57,202 nt of DNA from an uncultured SAR86 cluster bacterium (GTDB taxonomy: Bacteria; Pseudomonadota; Gammaproteobacteria; Magnimaribacterales; AG-339-G14). The notes beneath the pieces were generated by a model. It ran no database searches, was not told the DNA's origin, and saw only the letters and a program-made list of their open reading frames with translations. The stretch covers positions 77,180-134,381 of the forward strand of contig CABXSA010000001.1 in the NCBI GenBank assembly GCA_902514765.1. Direction: 5' to 3'. This document shows positions 16,790 to 25,046 of the stretch, piece by piece (position 1 is the stretch's first letter; each line of letters begins with the position of its first letter). A program made the position numbers and the translations under genes.

Positions 16790-18424
16790 ATGGATAAGAC
16801 TTTTGATTATGTAGTTGTTGGAGCAGGTAGCTCCGGATGTGTGATGGCCAACAGGCTTTCAGAGAATGGCAAGAATTCGGTATTAATTTTAGAAGCAGGC
16901 GGGAAGGATAAAAACATGTTTATACACATGCCTTCTGGATATTCACAAATAGTTCCCACCAAAAATGACTTCAATTATGGGTTTGAAACCGAACCAGAAG
17001 AAACTACTAATAATCGTCCCTTATATTGGCCGAGGGGGAGAGGCTGGGGAGGTTCTTCTTCAATCAATGCGATGATTTACATCAGAGGACATGCTTATGA
17101 TTATGATTTGTGGAGACAACAGGGTAATGAAGGCTGGTCTTATGATGATGTTCTGCCTTATTTTAAGAAGGCAGAAAATTTCCACGGCGACGGAGATGAA
17201 GAATTTCATGGTTATAGCGGACCGCTGCATGTAAAAAAATCTGATAGAGAAGATGATCTGCTTCTTGATAAATTTATCGAAGCGGGGGATCAAGCTGGCT
17301 TTCCATTAACTAGAGACTTTAATGGAAAAGAACAAGAAGGTTTTTCTAGATATGAACATACGATAAACGATACTCCTAGAGGTCCTAGAAGATGGAGTTC
17401 AGCCCAAGCCTATCTACATCCAGCATTAAAAAGAAAAAACCTATTTAACGAAACTAATGTGACTGTAGATAAGTTGATATTTGATGGTAAAAAAGTAAAA
17501 GGCATAGAGTACGTCACTTCAAAAGGAGTAAGAACTTCCTGTTTTGTAAACCGCGAAGTGATTCTTTCTGCAGGAGCATTGGGCTCACCACAAATTCTGA
17601 TGCGAAGCGGTATTGGCGATTCAAGTGATATTACCAAGCATGGGATTGAAATGGTTCACGAACTCAAAGGGGTGGGGAAAAACTTACAAGATCATTATGG
17701 GGTAACCAGTGCTTTTTATGCGACGCAACCTGTCACTCTTCATAGATCAGCTTCCTGGTTAAGCACCCAAATAGCTGGAATAAAATATTTATTATTTGGT
17801 ACGGGAGATGCTGCCTACCCTCCATGTAGTGGGGGTGCATTCATTAAGTCTAGCCCCGAGAAAGATTTACCTGATACCCAATTACATTACGTATCTGTTC
17901 AAAGTCAGGATCAACATTTTAGAGAAGGAGTTACCTTGGATCATGGATTCGGCTGTATAGCATACATTTGTAGACCACAGAGCAGGGGCCACTTAACTTT
18001 GAAAAGTTCAGATGCAAATGATGAGCCATTGCTTTATCCCAACTATCTTTCTGAGGAGGAAGACGTCATTGATACTAGGAATGCTTTTAGAGAAACAAGA
18101 AGAATTCTCATGCAGCCGGCTTTTGAGCCATATCGAGGTGAGCCATCTAAACCTGGACCAGACTTTAATTTCGATGATGATGACGAGCTGGACAATTGGA
18201 TTAGAGAGACGGGCGAAACTTTATATCATCCGGTGAGCACTTGTAAGATGGGAAGCGATGAAATGAGCGTAGTTGATGACAAATTAAAGGTTCACGGAAT
18301 AGATGGATTGAGAGTTGTTGATGCCTCAATCATGCCCACTTTAATTGCTGGAAATACAAATGCTCCAGCTATCATGATTGCTGAAAAAGCTGCTGATTTA
18401 ATCAATCAAGCCTCTGCTTCTTAA
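16790..18424 (+). CDS. GMC family FAD-dependent oxidoreductase (choline/alcohol dehydrogenase-like)
   Basis: 544-residue flavoenzyme that oxidises alcohols to aldehydes. The FAD-binding GAGSSG lies at residues 11-16, followed by the adenine-binding ILEAGG. Both GMC signatures are present: PRGRGWGGSSSINAMIYIRG (signature 1) and a GALGSPQILMRSGIG segment (signature 2). The catalytic C-terminal His is in YHPVSTCKMG, and NTNAPAIMIAEKAADLI closes the FAD site. It resembles BetA and long-chain alcohol dehydrogenases; nothing here identifies a betaine pathway. GGAG precedes the ATG. The cupin gene follows after 4 nt. Confidence 0.92.
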   Translation: MDKTFDYVVVGAGSSGCVMANRLSENGKNSVLILEAGGKDKNMFIHMPSGYSQIVPTKNDFNYGFETEPEETTNNRPLYWPRGRGWGGSSSINAMIYIRGHAYDYDLWRQQGNEGWSYDDVLPYFKKAENFHGDGDEEFHGYSGPLHVKKSDREDDLLLDKFIEAGDQAGFPLTRDFNGKEQEGFSRYEHTINDTPRGPRRWSSAQAYLHPALKRKNLFNETNVTVDKLIFDGKKVKGIEYVTSKGVRTSCFVNREVILSAGALGSPQILMRSGIGDSSDITKHGIEMVHELKGVGKNLQDHYGVTSAFYATQPVTLHRSASWLSTQIAGIKYLLFGTGDAAYPPCSGGAFIKSSPEKDLPDTQLHYVSVQSQDQHFREGVTLDHGFGCIAYICRPQSRGHLTLKSSDANDEPLLYPNYLSEEEDVIDTRNAFRETRRILMQPAFEPYRGEPSKPGPDFNFDDDDELDNWIRETGETLYHPVSTCKMGSDEMSVVDDKLKVHGIDGLRVVDASIMPTLIAGNTNAPAIMIAEKAADLINQASAS

Positions 18425-18428
18425 AGAT

Positions 18429-18950
18429 ATGAGAAGAATTATTACCGGCCACAATGCAGAAGGTAAGTCCGTAATTTCCATAGACGGCCCTCCAGCAAGA
18501 TCAATAGGCGAAGAGGCAGGAGGTTTATTTGAAATTTGGAATACAGATGGATCCGGTTTTGACACAAAATCAAAGACAGATCGTGCAGATATAGATATTC
18601 TTCTTTCTCCTTCTAAAGGCGGGACCAAGTTTAGATATTTTCAGATAAATCCTATTCCAGAAGGAATTCCTCAAGAAGCTATTGAAGCAGCTACAGCAGA
18701 GGCTTTCGAAAAAATAGGCGCCGCTCATCACAGAGTGGATACTTCCAGAAATGCTGCCATGCATGAAACTGACACAATTGATTACATCATTCTTTTGAAG
18801 GGCGATGTAAGCCTGATTCTTGATGAAGAAGAAGTTAGGTTAAAGCCTCATGATGTCGTTGTGCAAAGAAGAACCAACCACGCCTGGGTTAATCATGGTA
18901 CCGAGCCTGCTTTATTGATTGCAGTTCTCATAGACAGTAACTTGGTTTAA
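18429..18950 (+). CDS. Cupin-domain protein
   Basis: 173 residues. The C-terminal half is a single cupin beta-barrel: DYIILLKGDVSLILDEEEVRLKPHDVVVQRRTNHAWVNHG, with the GD...L and PHD...H motifs of cupin_2. The N-terminal half (residues 1-70) has a GPPARSIGEEAGGLFEIW segment seen in cupins that accompany catabolic oxidoreductases. No signal peptide. It starts 4 nt after the GMC gene, so it probably acts in the same pathway. Enzyme or binding protein cannot be told apart. Confidence 0.85.
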   Translation: MRRIITGHNAEGKSVISIDGPPARSIGEEAGGLFEIWNTDGSGFDTKSKTDRADIDILLSPSKGGTKFRYFQINPIPEGIPQEAIEAATAEAFEKIGAAHHRVDTSRNAAMHETDTIDYIILLKGDVSLILDEEEVRLKPHDVVVQRRTNHAWVNHGTEPALLIAVLIDSNLV

Positions 18951-18986
18951 CAAATTGAAATTCTCGCTTTTTGGCATTCAAAAAAA

Positions 18987-19015
18987 TTGTAACGTCGGTG
19001 TTTTTTATTTAGACT
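18987..19015 (+). promoter_or_regulatory. Candidate promoter upstream of the MerC-domain gene
   Basis: TTGTAA at 18987-18992, 17-nt spacer, TAGACT at 19010-19015, about 20 nt before the ATG at 19035. I looked for a Zur-type palindrome, because MerC-domain genes are sometimes zinc-regulated, and saw none. Confidence 0.3.
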
Positions 19016-19034
19016 GCATTTCCGGAGATAAATT

Positions 19035-19430
19035 ATGAACGTGCAACTTTTTACCGACAAACTGGCAATATCATTGTCAACAATTTGTGTATTGCATTGC
19101 CTATTCACGCCCTCTTTTCTAATTTTGTCTTCCTGGTTCGTTGCCTTTTCTTTAAACAATGAATTTGTGCACTTCTCAATTTTATTTGCCGCTGTTCCAG
19201 TGAGTGCCTATGCGCTAATCAGGGGTTATTCAAATCACGATAAGCTGTCTTATTTTCTCTTTGGTATTTTTGGATTGTCTGTTCTAGTTTTCGCGGTATT
19301 AACAGCAAGTATTTTTGGCGAAATTGTAGAAAAATCTCTTACGATTCTAGGCTCTTTATTTGTTATTTATGCCCACTATAAAAATCACCAGATTTGTAAA
19401 GAATTAGACTGTGACTGTCACGAAGCTTAA
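19035..19430 (+). CDS. MerC-domain membrane protein
   Basis: 131 residues with four membrane spans. The first helix carries the MerC pair CVLHCLFTP, the metal-binding Cys-x-x-x-Cys region of the mercury-transport family, and the C-terminus adds a Cys/His-rich tail (HQICKELDCDCHEA). There is no merR, merA or merT nearby, so mercury resistance should not be assumed; isolated MerC-domain proteins in marine bacteria may handle other soft metals. A CGGAG ribosome-binding site precedes the ATG. The 3' end overlaps the next gene by 20 nt. Confidence 0.85.
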   Translation: MNVQLFTDKLAISLSTICVLHCLFTPSFLILSSWFVAFSLNNEFVHFSILFAAVPVSAYALIRGYSNHDKLSYFLFGIFGLSVLVFAVLTASIFGEIVEKSLTILGSLFVIYAHYKNHQICKELDCDCHEA

Positions 19431-20220
19431 ATTAGATAAAAATTTTTCTTCAAAAAATTTTTTTATACTTTTAATATTATTTTTCAGTTTTTCTCTTTCA
19501 GCAGACCCCTTGCAGAAAGCAGTCAATAATGAATTTCGTGATTTAAAAAATACATCAAGAGATATATATCGAAATCCTTACGAGACATTGTCTTTTTTTG
19601 AGCTGGAACCATCTATGACTGTAGTAGAGCTTTCTCCTGGCGGAGGTTGGTACACTGAAATTTTAGCTAGTTACTTGGATAATTCAGGAACCTTGATTGC
19701 GGCGCATTTCGACAGAAACTCATCAAATAATTTTTTAAAAAAAAGCAGAGAAAACTTCGAAAAAAAAATTAGTTCAGAAGCAATTTATAACAAAGTAAAG
19801 ATAGTAGATCTAACCTCTAAACTATCAGAGCCTGGATCGGCAGATGCAGTCCTTACTTTTAGAAATCTCCATAACTGGCTTGGACCGATGATGGATAAAG
19901 TTTTTTCAAATGCTTTTGTGGCACTTAAATCAGGAGGGATTTTTGGTGTTGTTGAGCATAGAGCCTTGAAAGGTACTTCAATTCAAGATATGAAAAAAAG
20001 TGGCTACGTTACAGAAGACCATGCTATAGAAATTGCAAAAAAACATGGTTTCAGGTTAGTTTCTAGATCTGAAATAAACGCTAATCCTAAAGATAATAAA
20101 AATCATCCAAAAGGAGTTTGGACTTTACCGCCTTCTTTGAGACTTAAAGAAAAAAATCAGGATAAATATGTCGCTATCGGAGAAAGCGACAGAATGACTC
20201 TTCTGTTCAAAAAACCATAA
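19411..20220 (+). CDS. Exported methyltransferase-like protein (COG4798 type)
   Basis: 269 residues starting at GTG 19411 inside the end of the MerC gene. A hydrophobic segment at residues about 16-30 (FFILLILFFSFSLSA) looks like a signal peptide, so the protein is probably periplasmic. The mature part has the methyltransferase-like fold: VVELSPGGGWYTEILASYL (motif I), GTLIAAHFD, and DAVLTFRNLHNWLG. This matches the 'predicted methyltransferase' group that carries signal peptides. S-adenosylmethionine is not expected outside the cytosol, so the activity is open. The overlap implies translational coupling to MerC. Confidence 0.8.
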   Translation: MTVTKLKLDKNFSSKNFFILLILFFSFSLSADPLQKAVNNEFRDLKNTSRDIYRNPYETLSFFELEPSMTVVELSPGGGWYTEILASYLDNSGTLIAAHFDRNSSNNFLKKSRENFEKKISSEAIYNKVKIVDLTSKLSEPGSADAVLTFRNLHNWLGPMMDKVFSNAFVALKSGGIFGVVEHRALKGTSIQDMKKSGYVTEDHAIEIAKKHGFRLVSRSEINANPKDNKNHPKGVWTLPPSLRLKEKNQDKYVAIGESDRMTLLFKKP

Positions 20221-20280
20221 GACTATTCTTTTCATAATCTTAAATTTGGCAAATCAAATAAAAATTATTATCATTTTTAA

Positions 20281-21480
20281 ATGCTTAAGCAGGAACAAAC
20301 AAGGCTTTTAAAGGGTTTATTAAATCACTTAGATGCAAAAACCAATGTTGATGCAGGAGGAATAATAAAAGCTCCAGCAGAAACCTATACTTCCAAAGAA
20401 AGGTTTGATCTTGAATGGGATTCGTTTTTTCAAGATTATCCGCAAATAATTGGTATGTCAGGAGACCTTGCAGAGCCTAATAGCTTTCTAACGATTGAAG
20501 ATTTTGGCTCTCCAATTATTGCCACTAGAGATGCTGATGGCAAATTTAAAGCTTTTGCCAACGTGTGTTCTCATCGAGGCGCTCAAATCGAAACTGAAAA
20601 AAAAGGCTTAAAGTCAAAGTTTTCCTGTCCTTTCCACGGCTGGACATTCGATAATAATGGATCTTTAGTTGGATACCCCAAAAGCGATCACTTTGGCAAG
20701 ATTGATAAAGATTGTTACGGGTTAACCGAATTACCTTGTTTAGAAAAGTATGGCTTCTTATGGGTTCACCCCAAATCAGACGGTAAAATAGATCTAAAAA
20801 ATTTACTTGGCGATAAACTTGAAAAAGAATTTGCTGCATGGGACTTTGATAAGTTGGTTCTTTCAAACGAGGAAGAATACAAAACCGACATGAATTGGAA
20901 ATTAGCAATCGACACGTTTGGTGAAACTTATCATTTTTCTGTCTTACATAAAGACTCTCTTTTTCAATCTTTTCATGGGAATTGTCAAATGTTTGATAGT
21001 TTCGAAAGGAATGGCAGGTTGATACTTTGCAAAAGAGATATAGACGAAATGAGAAAACTGCCTGAAGAAGATTGGAATATAACCACCGGAACTTTACCGG
21101 TTTACTATTTATTTCCGAATATCATCTTCATGCCTACACCAGAAGGAGCTTTTCTTGTTAAAGAATATCCTTTGGAAAATTCCCCTCATAAAAGCATTTC
21201 AAAGATTTCATTTTATTTTTATCCGGAAGCCATAGAAATGGCAGATAAGATGGGAGTTTCTCCAGAAACTGGTCAAAATCCCCTAGAAGAACTATATAGT
21301 GCTTTTGGTAGCGTCATCAGAGACGAAGACTATGTTGTTGCCGCTTCATCTCACAAAGGACTGAAATCTGGCAATATTGATTTTCTTACTTTTGGAAGAA
21401 ACGAACCGGCTTTGCATCATTACCATAACACATATAGAGAAGCTTTAGGTTTGCAAAAACTTCCAATAACCGAATTTTAA
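20281..21480 (+). CDS. Rieske non-haem iron oxygenase, alpha subunit
   Basis: 399-residue oxygenase component. The Rieske [2Fe-2S] ligands are Cys96, His98, Cys116 and His119 (CSHRG and CPFHGW). Mononuclear iron ligands are His218 and His223 (ETYHFSVLH). The usual bridging Asp three residues before the first His is a Glu (E215). I know this substitution from the carnitine oxygenase CntA, and it also means that ring hydroxylation should not be assumed. No reductase or ferredoxin gene lies adjacent, so electrons come from elsewhere. One base separates its stop from the GST gene. Confidence 0.9.
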   Translation: MLKQEQTRLLKGLLNHLDAKTNVDAGGIIKAPAETYTSKERFDLEWDSFFQDYPQIIGMSGDLAEPNSFLTIEDFGSPIIATRDADGKFKAFANVCSHRGAQIETEKKGLKSKFSCPFHGWTFDNNGSLVGYPKSDHFGKIDKDCYGLTELPCLEKYGFLWVHPKSDGKIDLKNLLGDKLEKEFAAWDFDKLVLSNEEEYKTDMNWKLAIDTFGETYHFSVLHKDSLFQSFHGNCQMFDSFERNGRLILCKRDIDEMRKLPEEDWNITTGTLPVYYLFPNIIFMPTPEGAFLVKEYPLENSPHKSISKISFYFYPEAIEMADKMGVSPETGQNPLEELYSAFGSVIRDEDYVVAASSHKGLKSGNIDFLTFGRNEPALHHYHNTYREALGLQKLPITEF

Positions 21481-21481
21481 G

Positions 21482-22216
21482 ATGATAGATTTGTATTATG
21501 CTCCAACCCCGAATGGCTGGAAAATATCCATTATGCTCGAAGAATGTGATATGGATTATAAAGTCATACCTGTTAATCTCGGCAAGGGAGATCAATTTAC
21601 TCCAGAATTTTTAAAAATAAGTCCAAACAACAGAATGCCTGTGATCGTAGATCACGAAAATATTATTAATGGAGAGCCAATTAGCATTTTTGAGTCTGGA
21701 GCAATATTGATGTATCTGGGAGAAAAAGCTGGAAAATTTTTCCCCCAAAAATCTCCAGAGAGAGAAAAGGTTTTAGAATGGTTGTTTTGGCAAGTAGGCG
21801 GTTTAGGGCCCATGGCAGGCCAGGTGAGTCATTTCGTAAACTACGCACCAAATTTTCCCGGCGATCATACTTATTCAGAAAAGCGATACAAAAATGAATA
21901 CGATAGATTGCTTGGCGTAATGGATAGAATTCTTAATGAGCGAGAATACCTAGCTGGCGATTATTCCATTGCAGATATGGCATCTTTTCCCTGGGTAACT
22001 GCCTATAAAAGATATGAAGTAAATTTAGATCTATTCGCTAATGTCCGCAGATGGTTTGATGCAATAAAATCCAGGCCTGCTGTCCGAAAAGGAATTGATG
22101 TAGGCAAGGCTGCAAGAAATTTTGGTGAAGGCATTTCCAAAGAAAGTTTAAAAACTATGTTTAAACAAGATGCCAAAAGTATCGCAGAAATGGTAAAGAA
22201 AAAAGAAAAAGAATAA
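21482..22216 (+). CDS. Glutathione S-transferase, Nu-class/YfcG-like
   Basis: 244 residues. The N-terminal thioredoxin-like domain begins YYAPTPNGWKISIMLEE and contains SPNNRMPVIVD, the cis-Pro region, and ESGAILMYLGEK, the glutathione-binding segment. The C-terminal helical domain has the DYSIADMASFPW N-capping motif. The TPNGWK start is that of the E. coli YfcG/YghU group, which reduces disulfides and peroxides more than it conjugates electrophiles. Adjacent to the Rieske gene, it may serve detoxification of oxidation products. Confidence 0.9.
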   Translation: MIDLYYAPTPNGWKISIMLEECDMDYKVIPVNLGKGDQFTPEFLKISPNNRMPVIVDHENIINGEPISIFESGAILMYLGEKAGKFFPQKSPEREKVLEWLFWQVGGLGPMAGQVSHFVNYAPNFPGDHTYSEKRYKNEYDRLLGVMDRILNEREYLAGDYSIADMASFPWVTAYKRYEVNLDLFANVRRWFDAIKSRPAVRKGIDVGKAARNFGEGISKESLKTMFKQDAKSIAEMVKKKEKE

Positions 22217-22219
22217 CTC

Positions 22220-22816
22220 CTATAATTTTTTTTGGATAAGCTGAATTCTATCGTTACCGAAATACATATCTTCTTTATCTAAAAAGAAAGTCGGGGAACC
22301 AAAGCCTTTTCGATCCATTAATTCTTGCGTGTTTTTTACAAGTCTTTCCTTGGTTTCTGGTAAAGAGATAAATTCTAGAAAATCTTCAGCTTGAACTGAC
22401 AAAGAAGTGACAATCTCATTCAAACAATCGTCACTTGAAATATCTTTGCCTTCAGTCCAATAAGCTTTAAAAACTTTCTCTAGGTATTCTTCTATATCTT
22501 TGTTTTTGTCAATAAAGTAAAAAACACCGCGCATAGACTTTACGCTATTGATTGGAAAGATTTTTGGCCAGTTAAATTCTATGCGCCTTTGTTTTGCCCA
22601 ATCGTCCATATCTTTTTGAGAATATTCCAATTTCTCTTTAACTGGATTTTTTCTACTTTCATAGACGCTAGGGTTTGTTGAATTGAAGATTCCCCCAACC
22701 AATATGGGTTTCCAAATAATTTCAAATTCTTTATTTTCTCTTAATTCTAAAATTCCCCTAAAAGAAAGGTAGGTCCAGGGGCTACTGCAATCTAGGTAAT
22801 ACTCAATTTTTTTCAT
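22220..22816 (-). CDS. 2-hydroxychromene-2-carboxylate isomerase-like (DsbA/kappa-GST fold)
   Basis: 198 residues of the DSBA-like family. The N-terminus has the signature YLDCSSPWTYLSF, where a Ser stands at the catalytic position, and the C-terminal FGSPTFFLDKEDMYFGNDRI is diagnostic for HCCA isomerase/kappa GST proteins. The prototype uses glutathione to isomerise an intermediate in naphthalene degradation. Together with the Rieske and GST genes it suggests breakdown of aromatic or polyunsaturated compounds, but no full pathway is present. Stops of this gene and the GST gene are 3 nt apart. Confidence 0.88.
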   Translation of the reverse strand: MKKIEYYLDCSSPWTYLSFRGILELRENKEFEIIWKPILVGGIFNSTNPSVYESRKNPVKEKLEYSQKDMDDWAKQRRIEFNWPKIFPINSVKSMRGVFYFIDKNKDIEEYLEKVFKAYWTEGKDISSDDCLNEIVTSLSVQAEDFLEFISLPETKERLVKNTQELMDRKGFGSPTFFLDKEDMYFGNDRIQLIQKKL

Positions 22817-22894
22817 CTTCGATCCAATTTTTACTTATTAATACTTTATAATCTTACCTCTTAAGGATTAAAGCTGCTCACTTAAGGAGGGAGA

Positions 22895-23158
22895 ATGGAA
22901 GAAGATCAAAAAAGACTTGCCGACGCTTTGGAAGAGCTGAAAGATCACAATTTCATGAAAATTCATGAATCTGCATGGAAGTTCATGTACTACAACCTGT
23001 TGCGAGGTTTGGCGATTGGTCTTGGATCTGTTGTTGGCGCTACAGTGCTAGTAACTATCTTTATACAAATTCTAGCTCAATTTGAGTTTATTCCCATCAT
23101 TGGAAATTGGGCTCACGAAGTTATAGAAATCATCGAAAAACTGGATAATTCAGGATAG
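22895..23158 (+). CDS. DUF5665 family small membrane protein
   Basis: 87 residues. A soluble N-terminal helix is followed by a conserved segment NLLRGLAIGLGSVVGATVLV and then FEFIPIIGNWAHEVIEIIE, which I recognise as the DUF5665 pattern. One or two membrane spans. An excellent AGGAGGGAG ribosome-binding site precedes the ATG, suggesting good expression. Function unknown. Confidence 0.8.
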   Translation: MEEDQKRLADALEELKDHNFMKIHESAWKFMYYNLLRGLAIGLGSVVGATVLVTIFIQILAQFEFIPIIGNWAHEVIEIIEKLDNSG

Positions 23159-23171
23159 AGAAGCAATTTTT

Positions 23172-24152
23172 TTAGTCGAACGCAACTCTCTTTATTTGTC
23201 CAGGCTTCAAAATTTCAAAAAAAGTTTCGGAAAGTCCTTTTTTTGCTAAAGCTTTTCGTAATAATGTGGGTGGCTCAAGCATCTCTTCATCAGTCAGTGA
23301 GAAGGTACCCCAGTGCATCGCATAATTTTTTTTAGACCCCAAATCCAAGGCAACCTGCAAAGCTTCTTCCGGATTTACATGATTTGCTTTCATAAACCAC
23401 CTAGGGGCATACGCTCCTATCGGTATCAAAGAAAGGTCAGGATTGCCAAGTCTGGCTTGAGTATCTTGGAAATCTTTGGAGTAACCAGAATCCCCTGCAT
23501 GAAAGCTCTTAAAATTTGGAAAGGACATAAACCATCCTCCCCAGAGGCTTTTGTTTCTGTCTGCTAAACCTCTAGCCGACCAATGTTGAGTAGGAGTGAA
23601 AGTAAATTTAGCTTCTTTAATTTCAATATTTTCCCACCATAAAAACTCTCTAGTATTTTTAATTCCTTTTCGATTTAATAATTTTTTATCTCCTTTTGGA
23701 ACTAGAAATAAAGTTTCTGGATTCTTTCTTGAAAGTTTTTTTAATGAAGGAATATCCAAGTGATCATAATGATTATGACTTATCGTAACTACATCTATTT
23801 CAGGTAAGTCTTCAATTTGCATTGCCGGAGGGATAATTCTTTTTGGACCTGCTATCTTAACTGGAGAAGCTCGATCAGAAAAAACTGGATCAGTTAGAAC
23901 AACTGTTCCTTCTATATTAATTAAAAAAGTAGAATGTCCGATCCAAATTAAGTAATTTTCCTCGTAATTAGAAAAATTTTTCCATTCATCTGATGATTCT
24001 ATTTTTATTGGGGCTGGTCTTTTTCTATTAAAACTCCACTTCAAAAAGTCTCCAAAACTTTTTAAATTTGGCATATTGTTAGTATTTTTAAATCTCTCGT
24101 CAGACATTAGAAGACTTGAAAATAAGATAAAGAATATTAATTTTTTTTGCAT
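23172..24152 (-). CDS. Exported metallo-beta-lactamase-fold hydrolase, NAPE-PLD-like
   Basis: 326 residues with a signal peptide (MQKKLIFFILFSSLLMS). The metallo-hydrolase motif HNHYDHLD supplies zinc ligands; HAGDSGYS and HWGTF are the later metal-binding blocks, and WIGHSTFL near residue 70 starts the fold. This is the COG2220 group whose animal relative is N-acyl-phosphatidylethanolamine phospholipase D. A periplasmic phosphodiesterase acting on membrane lipids is plausible, and phosphatidylethanolamine synthesis genes are adjacent, but substrate is inference. Confidence 0.88.
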   Translation of the reverse strand: MQKKLIFFILFSSLLMSDERFKNTNNMPNLKSFGDFLKWSFNRKRPAPIKIESSDEWKNFSNYEENYLIWIGHSTFLINIEGTVVLTDPVFSDRASPVKIAGPKRIIPPAMQIEDLPEIDVVTISHNHYDHLDIPSLKKLSRKNPETLFLVPKGDKKLLNRKGIKNTREFLWWENIEIKEAKFTFTPTQHWSARGLADRNKSLWGGWFMSFPNFKSFHAGDSGYSKDFQDTQARLGNPDLSLIPIGAYAPRWFMKANHVNPEEALQVALDLGSKKNYAMHWGTFSLTDEEMLEPPTLLRKALAKKGLSETFFEILKPGQIKRVAFD

Positions 24153-24234
24153 GAAAATTAATTCGCATTTTGAAGCGCTATTGTAATCTTATTGAATCTA
24201 AAACATAGAGAAATTTATTTAAAACATTTTAGAT

Positions 24235-25041
24235 ATGTATAATTCTTCTCCGATGAGAATTTTAAGAAAATTATTGATGTTTTTTGGGCTGCTTTTAGTC
24301 GCTATTGGTGCGATCTCGAGCTTAATAGGTGAGCTAACCGGATTTGTTGTTTTTTCTGGTTTACAAAACCTTGTGATTTCTAGTATGGGGGTAGTTATTT
24401 TTTGGTTGTCTCTTGAGCGTGTTCATCCTGAAGGTTATAAGTTCTTTTTGATATTTATTTTACTTTCTTCTTTATTGGGCTTTTTTTATTTCCCTCTGGG
24501 AGTTCTAGGCTTCCTTTTAACGATTTTCGTTTTATGGTTTTTTAGAGATCCAGAAAGAAAGACTCCATCATCTGAAGCAGGCATTATTTCTCCTGCAGAT
24601 GGCGTTATCTGCAAAATAGAAAAAACCTTTCCTCCAAAAGAGATAAAAAGCTCTGATGAATTATTAAAAATTTCGGTTTTTATGAATGTTTTCAATGTCC
24701 ATGTAAACAGAGCTCCGGTTGCAGGTAACATCAAAGAAATAATCTATGTTCCTGGAAAATTTATAAACGCTAGCTTAGACAAAGCAAGCGAACATAATGA
24801 GCGAAATATTCTCGTGCTAGAAAATAATAAAAATGAAGAAATTATTGTGGTCCAAATAGCAGGGCTCATTGCAAGAAGAATCCTTTCTTTTGTAAATCTT
24901 TTTGATTCACTGAAGACTGGCGAAAGATTCGGTCTCATTAGGTTTGGTTCGCGAGTTGATGTCTATCTTCCTGCCAATTACTATCCAAAAGTAGAATTGG
25001 GACAAAAGGTCACTGCTGGAGAGAGCATTATTGCGAGCTAA
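24235..25041 (+). CDS. psd: Phosphatidylserine decarboxylase proenzyme (short type)
   Basis: Converts phosphatidylserine to phosphatidylethanolamine at the inner membrane with a pyruvoyl cofactor. The 268 residues begin with two or three membrane spans, followed by the catalytic domain: ISPADGVICKIE, NVFNVHVNRAP and IAGLIARRI. The self-cleavage site is FGS at Ser239 in RFGSRVDVYLP. The FGS form and short length indicate the PSD-related subfamily rather than the LGST type of E. coli. ATG 24253 is an alternative start. pssA follows after 5 nt and supplies the substrate. Confidence 0.94.
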   Translation: MYNSSPMRILRKLLMFFGLLLVAIGAISSLIGELTGFVVFSGLQNLVISSMGVVIFWLSLERVHPEGYKFFLIFILLSSLLGFFYFPLGVLGFLLTIFVLWFFRDPERKTPSSEAGIISPADGVICKIEKTFPPKEIKSSDELLKISVFMNVFNVHVNRAPVAGNIKEIIYVPGKFINASLDKASEHNERNILVLENNKNEEIIVVQIAGLIARRILSFVNLFDSLKTGERFGLIRFGSRVDVYLPANYYPKVELGQKVTAGESIIAS

Positions 25042-25046
25042 TAATC

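Noticed and set aside
19035-19430. Mercury-resistance operon
   Set aside because: Only a MerC-domain protein is present; no merA, merT, merP or merR is nearby.
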